Assembly (NCBI GenBank): GCA_035293245.1
Contig: DATDOO010000241.1
Location: forward strand, 1 to 9,755
Direction of reading: 5' to 3'
Origin: DATDOO01 sp035293245
GTDB taxonomy: Bacteria > Pseudomonadota > Gammaproteobacteria > Methylococcales > Methylococcaceae
DNA length: 9,755 bases
The stretch's first letter is position 1, and every line of letters begins with the position of its first letter. The position numbers and the translations under genes are program-made. The notes under the pieces are model-generated. The model was not told the origin of the DNA. It was given only the letters and a program-made list of their open reading frames with translations, and did no database searches. This document shows positions 1 through 6,813 of the stretch, one piece after another.

Positions 1-442
1 TCACGCGCGGCTCCAGGGTGCTGAGAGTGGCCTGGTAGAGACGGGAGAGCCGCGTCACCACATCGCTGTCCACGGTGCCGCGCATCTCGGCCAGGCGGGC
101 GGCTTCCGCGACGCCGCTGCGCACCTCCATGACCATGTCCGGATTTGCCATGAAACGGGCTTCCAGCATCATCAGCGCCGTGGCGTAGCGGGCCTGTTCC
201 GGATCGAAGCCCCGGCCACCGCCCAGTTGCGCCTGCAAGCGGCGCAGCCCGGTGCGCACACCGGCCAGTCCACCGTAAACGTCCGCAACGCTGTCGGCGT
301 CGATTTTCAGCACGCTGGCGATCGAGACGCCCAGATCGTCCTCGTCGGCTTCGCCGCGTCGCGCCAGTTGCTGCACCAAATGCACCGCCTGGGCGAGGCC
401 GGCCAGCGCGATGGTCTGATTGGGAACGGAGTGGGTGGTCAT
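1..442 (-). CDS. hflD: High-frequency lysogenization protein HflD homologue (partial, C-terminus off the left edge)
   Basis: Reading leftward from an ATG at 442-440 gives an open frame of 147 residues that is still open at base 1. The protein begins MTTHSVPNQTIALAGLAQ and continues with AVHLVQQLARRGEAD, which follows E. coli HflD closely (TLALAGICQSARLVQQLAHQG). Other matches are a VYGG..A.VRTGLRRL segment, an ARYATALMMLEARF segment (RYTLSLMVLERKL in E. coli) and, at the edge, LSTLEPRV (ISPLGPRI in E. coli). The family is about 205-215 residues, so roughly the last 60 lie outside. E. coli HflD is a mainly helical, membrane-associated protein that binds the lambda CII activator; its role in phage-free cells is unclear. 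It usually sits between mnmA and purB, but here the upstream gene is an EAL-HDOD protein ending 23 bases before the ATG. No good Shine-Dalgarno is visible, so translation may depend on the upstream gene. Confidence 0.9.
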   Translation of the reverse strand, partial: MTTHSVPNQTIALAGLAQAVHLVQQLARRGEADEDDLGVSIASVLKIDADSVADVYGGLAGVRTGLRRLQAQLGGGRGFDPEQARYATALMMLEARFMANPDMVMEVRSGVAEAARLAEMRGTVDSDVVTRLSRLYQATLSTLEPRV

Positions 443-465
443 AACGGTTCAGGCAGGTAAGGAAA

Positions 466-1668
466 TCAGTTGAGCAATTCCATGACCTCGTTGGCCCAGG
501 CCACGGCATCGAGATAGGTCTTGCCGATGGCCTGGGGGCCGAAGTCCCGGTAGGCCACGGCGTCCAGTCGCCAATGCTCGTAGTGCAGCGCGCACTGCAA
601 GGCCGCACCGCTGTCGCCTTCGTGGCCGAGGAGGGCGCTGAGCAGCACCGGAGTCAACGGCAAGTCCTGGAGCACTTCTTCGAGATGGCCGTCCAGCAAT
701 TGATCGAGAATCGACAGCATGCCGGCCAGGAAATACTGATCGGTCTTCTTCTCGCCTGCTCCGGCCGCCAGGAGTTCGCACATTTTCGCCCGTATCAGGG
801 CGGTGCGGATCAATTCCTGGGGCTTCCCCGGCACGCTGGACAGGGCAACCAGGCTGGCCCAGCGCTTCAGTTCCAGGAGCCCGAGCAGCATCACGGCGCG
901 CTGGATGGAATCCACCTTGCTCGGCAGGGCGAAAAACGACGAGTTGATATAGCGCAGCAGCTTGTAGCTGATGCCCACGTCCTGGGCGATGACGGCGCAC
1001 AGTTCGTCCAGTTCGATGTCGGGCCGGTTGATTTCCGCGAGCAGGCGGATGCCGGCCTGGCGGGCGCTGTCGATGCGTTTGCCCTTGACGATGTGGGGCC
1101 GCTGGAAGTAGTAGCCCTGGAAATAATGGCAGCCGAGTTCCTCGTAAAAGCGGATCTGTTCTTCCGTTTCCACCTTTTCCGCCAGCAGGCGGATGCTGAA
1201 CGGCTTCAAACACTCGACGCAGGCACGGGCTTCCGCTTCGCCGTCCAACTGCGCATCCAGCTTGACGATGTCGGCCAGCCGCAGCAGCGGAACCCACTCC
1301 TCGCTGAACTGGAAATCGTCCAGGGCGATCATGTAACCCTGCCGGGACAAATCGCGCACCGCGTCGATCAGCGTCTGGTCGATCGCCACCGATTCCAGGA
1401 CCTCCACCACCACGCGATCCTTGGGCAGAAGGAGCGGCGTGCCTTCCAGGATGTTGTCGCGGGTGAAATTGATGAAGGCGCGGTGCGACCCGACGATGCG
1501 GTGCAGTCCATGCTCCAGCAAGGTATCGACGATGATCTGGTTGCTGGCCTGCGTGCCTTCGCTGAGGGCCGGCGCGCGATTGTTCTCGTCCCTGAACAGC
1601 AGTTCGTAGGCAAAGACGTTGTGCTGGCGGTCGTATATCGGCTGGCGCCCGATCAGGAAATTCGTCAA
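466..1668 (-). CDS. EAL and HDOD domain signalling protein (YuxH/CdgJ-like), degenerate EAL
   Basis: A 400-residue protein with an N-terminal EAL-like domain (about 5-195) and a C-terminal HDOD domain (about 200-395). It has no signal peptide or membrane segment, so it should be cytoplasmic. The opening FLIGRQPIYDR...YELLFRD is the hallmark of the YuxH/CdgJ family. EAL is ELL (E22), with N67 (FINF), E89 (VVEVLE), D117-D118, K136 (VKLD), E164 (AEKVE) and Q184 (FQGYYF) still present. The catalytic loop DDFGxGxSS is replaced by DDFQFSEEW, so cyclic-di-GMP hydrolysis is unlikely although binding may persist. HDOD domains are non-catalytic HD relatives found in signalling proteins; V. cholerae CdgJ of this class affects motility without phosphodiesterase activity. 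The start is TTG at 1668-1666, chosen because family members begin right before the [FL]I[GA]RQPI motif and no in-frame ATG was found in the stretch I read upstream. It is followed by hflD on the same strand. Confidence 0.9.
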   Translation of the reverse strand: MTNFLIGRQPIYDRQHNVFAYELLFRDENNRAPALSEGTQASNQIIVDTLLEHGLHRIVGSHRAFINFTRDNILEGTPLLLPKDRVVVEVLESVAIDQTLIDAVRDLSRQGYMIALDDFQFSEEWVPLLRLADIVKLDAQLDGEAEARACVECLKPFSIRLLAEKVETEEQIRFYEELGCHYFQGYYFQRPHIVKGKRIDSARQAGIRLLAEINRPDIELDELCAVIAQDVGISYKLLRYINSSFFALPSKVDSIQRAVMLLGLLELKRWASLVALSSVPGKPQELIRTALIRAKMCELLAAGAGEKKTDQYFLAGMLSILDQLLDGHLEEVLQDLPLTPVLLSALLGHEGDSGAALQCALHYEHWRLDAVAYRDFGPQAIGKTYLDAVAWANEVMELLN

Positions 1669-1750
1669 GGCCGGATTCTCGTCGTGTGAGCCGTCCGCCG
1701 GGGCCGATGGGGGAGCATCGAAGTCCGGGGCGGAACGGAAATCTTGTGGC

Positions 1751-1760
1751 TTATAATAGC
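1751..1760. promoter_or_regulatory. AT-rich core of the divergent intergenic region, possible -10 boxes for both strands
   Basis: The 153-base gap between the two divergent genes is GC-rich except here. On the plus strand 1752-1757 reads TATAAT, the exact sigma-70 -10 consensus. On the minus strand 1758-1753 reads TATTAT. No convincing -35 hexamer lies 16-18 bases upstream in either direction and there is no TGn extension, so any promoter would need an activator or another sigma contact. A plus-strand start near 1764 would leave a leader of roughly 58 bases before the receptor start chosen here; a minus-strand start near 1746 would leave about 78 bases before the EAL-HDOD gene. Confidence 0.35.
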
Positions 1761-1811
1761 AGCAGGTTCGCCCCGGACCACCGCCGGGCCTTCCTCCGCA
1801 ACCTGCCGCGC

Positions 1812-1817
1812 AGGGAG
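1812..1817 (+). promoter_or_regulatory. Shine-Dalgarno supporting the receptor start at 1822
   Basis: AGGGAG lies four bases before the in-frame TTG at 1822-1824. The spacing is a little short, but no comparable motif precedes the alternative in-frame GTG at 1858. This is the main reason for placing the receptor start at 1822. Confidence 0.45.
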
Positions 1818-1821
1818 CGAT

Positions 1822-3879
1822 TTGAGCGTAACTTCCCTATCCATCGAATCCCCAACCGTGCAGCGATTATTCCAGTATCTCGGCAGGGTTGCGCTGAGCA
1901 TGATTCCGGCGCTGGCAGGCGCCGAGGAAACGCCGTCCGATCTCACCGAACTGAGCCTGGAGCAGTTGCTCGGCACGGAAGTCACCTCCGTCGCCAAACT
2001 TCCCCACAGCCTGGCCCGCTCGCCCGCCGCCGTGTTCGTGGTGACGCAGAACGACATCCACCGCCTGGGCGCGACCAGCATTCCCGAAGCCCTGCGTTTC
2101 GTGCCCGGATTGCATGTGGAACGCATCGACCGCAACAAGTGGGCCATCAGCACGCGCGGCTTCAACGGCCAGTGGTTTGCCAACAAGATGCTGGTGCTGA
2201 TCGACGGCCGCACCGTGTACAACCCCGGTTTCTCCGGCGTGTGGTGGGATGTGCAGGACACGATGATGGAGGACATCGAGCGCATCGAGGTGATTCGCGG
2301 GCCGGGTGCGACCCTGTGGGGCGCCAACGCGGTCAACGGCGTCATCAACGTCATCACCAAGTCCGCCCAGCAGACCGAGGGCAATCTGCTCTCCGCCGCC
2401 ATCGGCACGGAAGACAACGGCATGGCGGCATTCCGCCACGGCGGCAAGCTCGGCGACGACGCCAGCTACCGCGTTTTCGGCAAGTATTTCGACCGCGACG
2501 ACTTCGTCGATGAAGACGGCCACGGCGCGGGCGATACCTGGCGCGCCGGGCGGGGAGGTTTCCGCGTCGACGGCATCGCGGACGGAAACGATACGTACAC
2601 GGTGCAAGGCGACATTTACCGCAGCGACAGCGGCAGCGCGCCGTCGACCCAGCTCGACCTGGCCACGCTGAGCCCGTTTCAGGCGCCCAGCGACTTGCGC
2701 GCTTACGGCGCCAACGCGCTGGGACGCTGGACGCATTCGCTCGGCGCGGACTCCACCTTCAGCGTGCAAACCTACTGGGACCGGGCCGAGCGCATCGTGC
2801 CCCTGAACGGTTTCCACGAAATCGCCCAGACCTTCGATATCGAATTTCAGCATTCTCTGCCCCTGGGCGATGCGCACAAGGGGCTGTGGGGCGGCGGCTA
2901 CCGCCTGGTCGACCGCGACGAGGAAAACAGCCTGAAAGTGGCTTATTTCCCGGAAGACGACGCCGACCACTGGTTCAACCTGTTCGCGCAGGACGAGATC
3001 GCCGTGGTTCCGGACCGCCTGAGCCTGACGCTCGGTTCCAAGTTCGAGCATAAATCGCGGGTCGGCTTTTTGCTCGAACCCAATCTGCGCCTCCTCTGGA
3101 CGCCGGATGCGCGCAACAGCGTCTGGCTGTCCGTCGCCCGCGCCATGCGCACCCCGTCCTGGGGTGAGCAAGCCGGGCGGTTTACGGGTTTTATCTTCAT
3201 GCCCGGTCCTCCGTTGACGACATTCGGCACCCGGGGGAATCACTCGACCCCCGCCGAGGAACTGGTGGCGTACGAACTCGGCTGGCATGCCCAGCCTCGC
3301 ACCGACCTCTTTTTCGATCTCGCCTTGTTCTACAACGTCTACGACCGGCTCGGAAACATTCCGCCGCCGGGCGCGGCCGATTGCGCGCCACGCACGTTGA
3401 ACGGCAATACCTTCCTTGAATGCCTCGCTCCCCAGAAAAACCAGATCGAGGGTGAGAGCTACGGGCTGGAAGCGGTGGTCGACTGGCGGCCCGTGCGCGG
3501 CTGGCGCTGGCAAACGGGTTACACGCTGATGAAAATCGACGTTCGTGCCGCCGGTTCCGCCGACGACTCTCGCACCGTCGCGGAAACGGAGGGCAGCGAC
3601 CCGCGCCACCAATTGTTCGCGCGCTCGTCCCTCGACCTGACGAATACGCTACGCTTCGATCTGATGTACCGTTATGTGGACAAACTCCCTTTCACCGCGG
3701 TTGCGGCCTACAGCACGCTGGACGCCCGCTTGGCCTGGGAGATCGACCATGATGTGGAGCTATCCTTGCAAGGACGCAATCTGATCGAGGCCCGGCACTT
3801 CGAATCCGGCGGCCAGCCGTCCCTGACCGCCACCCAAGTGGAACGCGATGTTCTCGCCGCGATTCGCTGGAAATTCTAA
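1822..3879 (+). CDS. TonB-dependent outer-membrane receptor, first gene of a receptor-YfiR-kinase operon
   Basis: A 685-residue TonB-dependent receptor. Such proteins import a scarce ligand (siderophore, vitamin, sugar or metal complex) across the outer membrane using TonB-ExbBD energy. From the TTG at 1822 the first 34 residues form a plausible signal peptide ending ALAGA before EETPSD. A short region with ELSLEQLLGTEV leads into the plug (about 60-170), with IPEALRFVPGL, TRGFNGQWFANKMLVLIDGR, ERIEVIRGPGATLWGANA and NGVINVITK. The rest is a 22-strand-type barrel ending in a terminal aromatic, IRWKF, as expected for Bam-dependent assembly. The frame is open back to 1744, but that would precede the likely -10 box. 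GTG at 1858 is an alternative start that still gives a signal peptide. The ligand cannot be named. C521 and C534 fall in a likely extracellular loop and could form a disulphide. The yfiR-like gene starts 17 bases after the TAA. Confidence 0.9.
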   Translation: MSVTSLSIESPTVQRLFQYLGRVALSMIPALAGAEETPSDLTELSLEQLLGTEVTSVAKLPHSLARSPAAVFVVTQNDIHRLGATSIPEALRFVPGLHVERIDRNKWAISTRGFNGQWFANKMLVLIDGRTVYNPGFSGVWWDVQDTMMEDIERIEVIRGPGATLWGANAVNGVINVITKSAQQTEGNLLSAAIGTEDNGMAAFRHGGKLGDDASYRVFGKYFDRDDFVDEDGHGAGDTWRAGRGGFRVDGIADGNDTYTVQGDIYRSDSGSAPSTQLDLATLSPFQAPSDLRAYGANALGRWTHSLGADSTFSVQTYWDRAERIVPLNGFHEIAQTFDIEFQHSLPLGDAHKGLWGGGYRLVDRDEENSLKVAYFPEDDADHWFNLFAQDEIAVVPDRLSLTLGSKFEHKSRVGFLLEPNLRLLWTPDARNSVWLSVARAMRTPSWGEQAGRFTGFIFMPGPPLTTFGTRGNHSTPAEELVAYELGWHAQPRTDLFFDLALFYNVYDRLGNIPPPGAADCAPRTLNGNTFLECLAPQKNQIEGESYGLEAVVDWRPVRGWRWQTGYTLMKIDVRAAGSADDSRTVAETEGSDPRHQLFARSSLDLTNTLRFDLMYRYVDKLPFTAVAAYSTLDARLAWEIDHDVELSLQGRNLIEARHFESGGQPSLTATQVERDVLAAIRWKF

Positions 3880-3884
3880 GGACT

Positions 3885-3891
3885 GAGGAAG
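3885..3891 (+). promoter_or_regulatory. Strong Shine-Dalgarno for the yfiR-like gene
   Basis: GAGGAAG sits five bases before the ATG at 3897, inside the 17-base gap after the receptor stop. This is the clearest ribosome binding site on the plus strand. It suggests that the YfiR-like protein is translated independently and efficiently from the shared transcript. Confidence 0.6.
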
Positions 3892-3896
3892 AAACC

Positions 3897-4436
3897 ATGT
3901 TCCGTCACGGACTGACCCTGGCCTCCCGCAACTTCCTGCTCGGTTTGCTGGCGCTGCTGGCGCCGGCTTTCGCCGCGTGGGGCGAGGCCGTGCCCGAATA
4001 CGCCCTCAAGGCGGCGTTCCTGTACAACTTCGCCCGTTTCACCGAGTGGCCGGCTCAGCCCCCCGCGCAGGAGTTCAACCTGTGCATCTATGGCAAGAAT
4101 CCCTTCGGCGAGCGCCTGGATACCATTGCCGGGAAGCCGCTGCACGGCAACCCGGTGCGCATCGTGCTGCCCGACACCCTGGATTCCCTCGGTGGTTGCC
4201 ACATCCTGTTCATCGCCGAAAGCGCTCTGCCTTCGCTACCGCGCGTGCTGGCCGCCCTGGACGGACGGGCCGTGCTGACCGTGGCGGAAGGCGAGGGCCG
4301 GGTCGAACAGGGAATCATGGTCGGCCTGCTGCTCGAAGGCTCGCGCGTCGCCTTCGAGGTCAATCTTTCCGCCCTCCGGCACAGCGGAATTTCCGTCAGC
4401 GCCCAGCTCCTGCAACTGTCCCGGCGCGTGCAGTGA
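3897..4436 (+). CDS. YfiR family (DUF4154) periplasmic protein
   Basis: A 179-residue protein with an N-terminal signal peptide (hydrophobic core NFLLGLLALLAPAFA, about residues 12-26). The family hallmark YALKAAFLYNFARFTEWP spans residues 35-52. Later family elements are FNLCIYG (60-66), CHILFIAES (101-109), a glycine-bearing VGLLLEGSRVAFEVNL and the end SAQLLQLSRRV. In Pseudomonas aeruginosa YfiR is a periplasmic repressor that binds the periplasmic domain of the diguanylate cyclase YfiN and is released by envelope or redox stress. Here the protein is encoded directly before a sensor kinase with a YfiN-like N-terminus, so that kinase is the natural partner; this is inference from position and architecture. 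C63 and C101 appear to match a cysteine pair of P. aeruginosa YfiR (C71 and C110, from memory) and could give redox sensitivity. The gene ends in TGATG, its stop overlapping the kinase start by one base. Confidence 0.9.
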   Translation: MFRHGLTLASRNFLLGLLALLAPAFAAWGEAVPEYALKAAFLYNFARFTEWPAQPPAQEFNLCIYGKNPFGERLDTIAGKPLHGNPVRIVLPDTLDSLGGCHILFIAESALPSLPRVLAALDGRAVLTVAEGEGRVEQGIMVGLLLEGSRVAFEVNLSALRHSGISVSAQLLQLSRRVQ

Positions 4437-6760
4437 TGAGTACGTCCAACCAGCGCGCCGGCGTCCCCATCGGCAGGCAGATTTCCACACTGGCCCGGCG
4501 CGGCGCGCTGATCGCCCTGGCCACGTCCTTCATCCTGTTCGCGGCGCACGAAGCACGCTCCAGCCTGGCCGGGATGGAGCAAAGAATGCAAACCCTGTGC
4601 GGCCTGCTGGCGCGCAACACCCAAGCCGCCTTGCTGTTCCGCGACACCGCCAGCGCCCAGCACACCCTGGATGCACTCTCGGCCGACCCGGACGTGCTGA
4701 CGGCGGAAATATTCGACGCGGCGGGACAATCTTTCGCCAAATATCAGGCTCCTCCCCGGTCTTCCCCGAAATGGCGCCCGCGCTTTCCGGAATCCCTGGA
4801 AGAGCAGTCCATGACGCGCCCCATCGTCCTGGAGGACGAGATCCTCGGCACCCTGACGTTGCGCATGAGCCTGGCGGAAATGTGGCTGGAATTGGGGCTG
4901 ACGGTATCTTTTTACCTGGCGGCGCTGCTGCTCGCCTATCTCGCCATCGGCTGGATGAACCGCCCCTTGCGCCGCGCCATCCTGGCCCCCATCACCCGCC
5001 TGGCCAAGGCCGCCCAGGACATTTCCTTCGGCGGCCATTACGGCAACCGGGTGCACAAGGAGTCGGAAGACGAACTGGGCCTCCTGGTGGACGAGTTCAA
5101 TCACATGCTGGGAGAAATCGAGCGGCGCGAGCGGGATTTGCAGGCCCAGAACGTCCGCCTGGAACAAAAGGTGGAACTGCGCACCGCCGACCTCCGGCGC
5201 GCCAAGGAAGCGGCGGAAGAAGCCAACCGCGTCCGCTCCCGCTTCCTCGCCAACATGAGCCACGAGATCCGCACCCCGTTGAACGGGGTTTCGGGGATGG
5301 CGCAACTTCTGTTGCGCAGTACGCTGACGCCGGAGCAGCGCCAGCGCGTCGAGGCCATCCAGCACTCCGGGGATATCTTGCTGGGCGTCATCAACGACAT
5401 TCTCGACTTCTCCCGCATCGAGGCGGGACACTTCAGCCTGAGACACGGCGACTATTCCCTGACGGGACTGCTGGACGGCACCCTGGAACTGTTCATCGAA
5501 CCGGTACGGACCGAGGGGTTGGCCCTGACCTGTTTCGTGGACGAGGATGCGCCGGAATTCCTGCGCGGCGACGCGCAACGCCTGCGCCAGGTCTTGCTCA
5601 ACCTCCTGTCCAACGCGCTCAAGTTCACCCGCACGGGCGAAATTCGCCTGAGCGTGGAAATCTCTCCCGAAACACCGCCGCACCTGCTGTTTCGCGTCGA
5701 AGACACCGGCATCGGCATTCCACCCGAATCCATGCCTTATCTGTTCGAGGCCTTCTACCAGGCGGACACCACCTCGACCCGCTCTTACGGCGGCACGGGG
5801 CTGGGACTGGCCATCTGCCGGGAACTGGTCACGCGCATGGAAGGCCGGATCGAGGCGGCGAGCGTTCCGGGCGAGGGTTCGTGCTTCACGGTGCGCCTGC
5901 CGTTGGCGCCCGCCTCCACCACCGCGGCCAAGGAAGTGTCCGCATTGCGCGGCGTCCGCCTCCTGGCCGCCAGCGCCAACCGGTCCGATCTGGGTCTGTT
6001 GCGGCGCTACGCGGCCTTGTGGGGCGCGCGGGCCGATTTCGTGACGCACGCGGAAGAAGCGCTCGAGTGCTTGAACGCGGGACTGGCCGAAGGCCGTCCC
6101 CACGAACTGGCGATCATCGACCTGGACTCGCCCGACCTCGACGCCCCGGCCCTGCTGCGCGCCATATCCAGTTCACCCACTCTCGCCCGCCTGCGCGGGG
6201 TCAAGCTGCTGCCCTCCTTGCTCAATCCGGCGCTGGATTACGGCGCGCCGCTGTGCTGCGAGGCGCGGTTCTTCAAACCCTTGTGCCGGCAGCCGCTCCA
6301 CGACGCGCTGATCCGCTTGAGGCTCCCGGCCGATCCGAAAACCCTCGGCATGCCGGCGGTCGCGACGCCCATCGTTGCGCCACGCGTGCTGCTGGCCGAG
6401 AACGAAGCGCTCTGCAGGAGCCGGGCGACCGAATGGCTGGAAGCGAAAGGCTGCCTGGTCGTCAGCGCCGCCAACGGGGCGGAAGCGGTCCATATTTTCC
6501 TGAGCGACGCGCCGGACCTGATCCTGATCAATTGCGTCCTTCCCGAACTCGACGGTTACCTGGCTACCCGGGAAATGCGCCGCATCGAAGCCGGACAGCA
6601 GTCTCCCCGCCATACCCCCGTGATCGGGTTGAGCCCCAACGCCACGGAAAATGAACGGCAAAAAGGTTTGAAAGCCGGTATGGATGAGGTTCTCGGCAAA
6701 CCCGTCACGCCCGAGACGCTGGAAACCTTGCTGGCACGCTGGCTGGCGATCGACCGGTAG
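4436..6760 (+). CDS. Hybrid sensor histidine kinase: TM, CHASE8-like, TM, HAMP, HisKA, HATPase, two degenerate receivers
   Basis: A 774-residue inner-membrane hybrid kinase. TM1 is at about 21-40, the periplasmic domain at 42-150 and TM2 at 153-173. HAMP covers about 178-235, followed by a coiled coil to about 268. HisKA carries NMSHEIRTPLNG with phosphoacceptor H276. The ATPase has LLNLLSNALKF (near 390), DTGIGIP (D423) and GGTGLGL (near 452). The periplasmic QAALLFRD..SAQHTLDAL resembles YfiN/DgcN (EAAVVFADGPAATETLAAL), which marks a CHASE8-type sensor. Receiver 1 (about 500-625) keeps D562 and FFKP but has no acidic pair (LLAASAN). Receiver 2 (about 650-774) keeps E655, E657 and LGKPV but has N699 where the phosphoacceptor Asp belongs (LILINCVLPELDGY). 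No HPt domain is present. The frame is open upstream through the yfiR-like gene, but ATG 4436 is chosen because TM1 follows it and TGATG suggests translational coupling. No separate response regulator is visible nearby. Confidence 0.92.
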   Translation: MSTSNQRAGVPIGRQISTLARRGALIALATSFILFAAHEARSSLAGMEQRMQTLCGLLARNTQAALLFRDTASAQHTLDALSADPDVLTAEIFDAAGQSFAKYQAPPRSSPKWRPRFPESLEEQSMTRPIVLEDEILGTLTLRMSLAEMWLELGLTVSFYLAALLLAYLAIGWMNRPLRRAILAPITRLAKAAQDISFGGHYGNRVHKESEDELGLLVDEFNHMLGEIERRERDLQAQNVRLEQKVELRTADLRRAKEAAEEANRVRSRFLANMSHEIRTPLNGVSGMAQLLLRSTLTPEQRQRVEAIQHSGDILLGVINDILDFSRIEAGHFSLRHGDYSLTGLLDGTLELFIEPVRTEGLALTCFVDEDAPEFLRGDAQRLRQVLLNLLSNALKFTRTGEIRLSVEISPETPPHLLFRVEDTGIGIPPESMPYLFEAFYQADTTSTRSYGGTGLGLAICRELVTRMEGRIEAASVPGEGSCFTVRLPLAPASTTAAKEVSALRGVRLLAASANRSDLGLLRRYAALWGARADFVTHAEEALECLNAGLAEGRPHELAIIDLDSPDLDAPALLRAISSSPTLARLRGVKLLPSLLNPALDYGAPLCCEARFFKPLCRQPLHDALIRLRLPADPKTLGMPAVATPIVAPRVLLAENEALCRSRATEWLEAKGCLVVSAANGAEAVHIFLSDAPDLILINCVLPELDGYLATREMRRIEAGQQSPRHTPVIGLSPNATENERQKGLKAGMDEVLGKPVTPETLETLLARWLAIDR

Positions 6761-6813
6761 GAACCCGATGGCCCTGGACCGTTGCGGCCCGTCCTCTTGC
6801 AGACGCGGGGGCG

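Noticed and set aside
227..460. A 77-residue plus-strand frame at the left edge
   Set aside because: It is antisense to hflD, which has clear homology across the same bases.
574..1689. A 371-residue plus-strand frame opposite the EAL-HDOD gene
   Set aside because: It is antisense to a well-supported gene, has low-complexity composition, and runs into the divergent intergenic region without a sensible start.
1744..1821. Receptor start at the TTG at 1744
   Set aside because: It lies upstream of the likely -10 box and would put about 26 residues without signal-peptide character before the real signal sequence.
1867..3612. A 581-residue minus-strand frame opposite the first TonB receptor
   Set aside because: It is a shadow of the receptor gene. 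No recognisable domain, signal peptide or ribosome binding site was seen.
3977..4435. N-terminal extension of the kinase reading frame back into the yfiR-like gene
   Set aside because: The extension is an alternative frame of a convincing YfiR-like gene. The kinase's first membrane segment follows ATG 4436, and TGATG overlap is a normal operon junction.
4088..6103. A 671-residue open frame on the minus strand across the yfiR-like and kinase genes
   Set aside because: It is antisense to two genes with clear family motifs, its residue make-up is rich in Gln, Arg, Gly and Ala without domain motifs, and GC-rich codon use commonly opens such frames.
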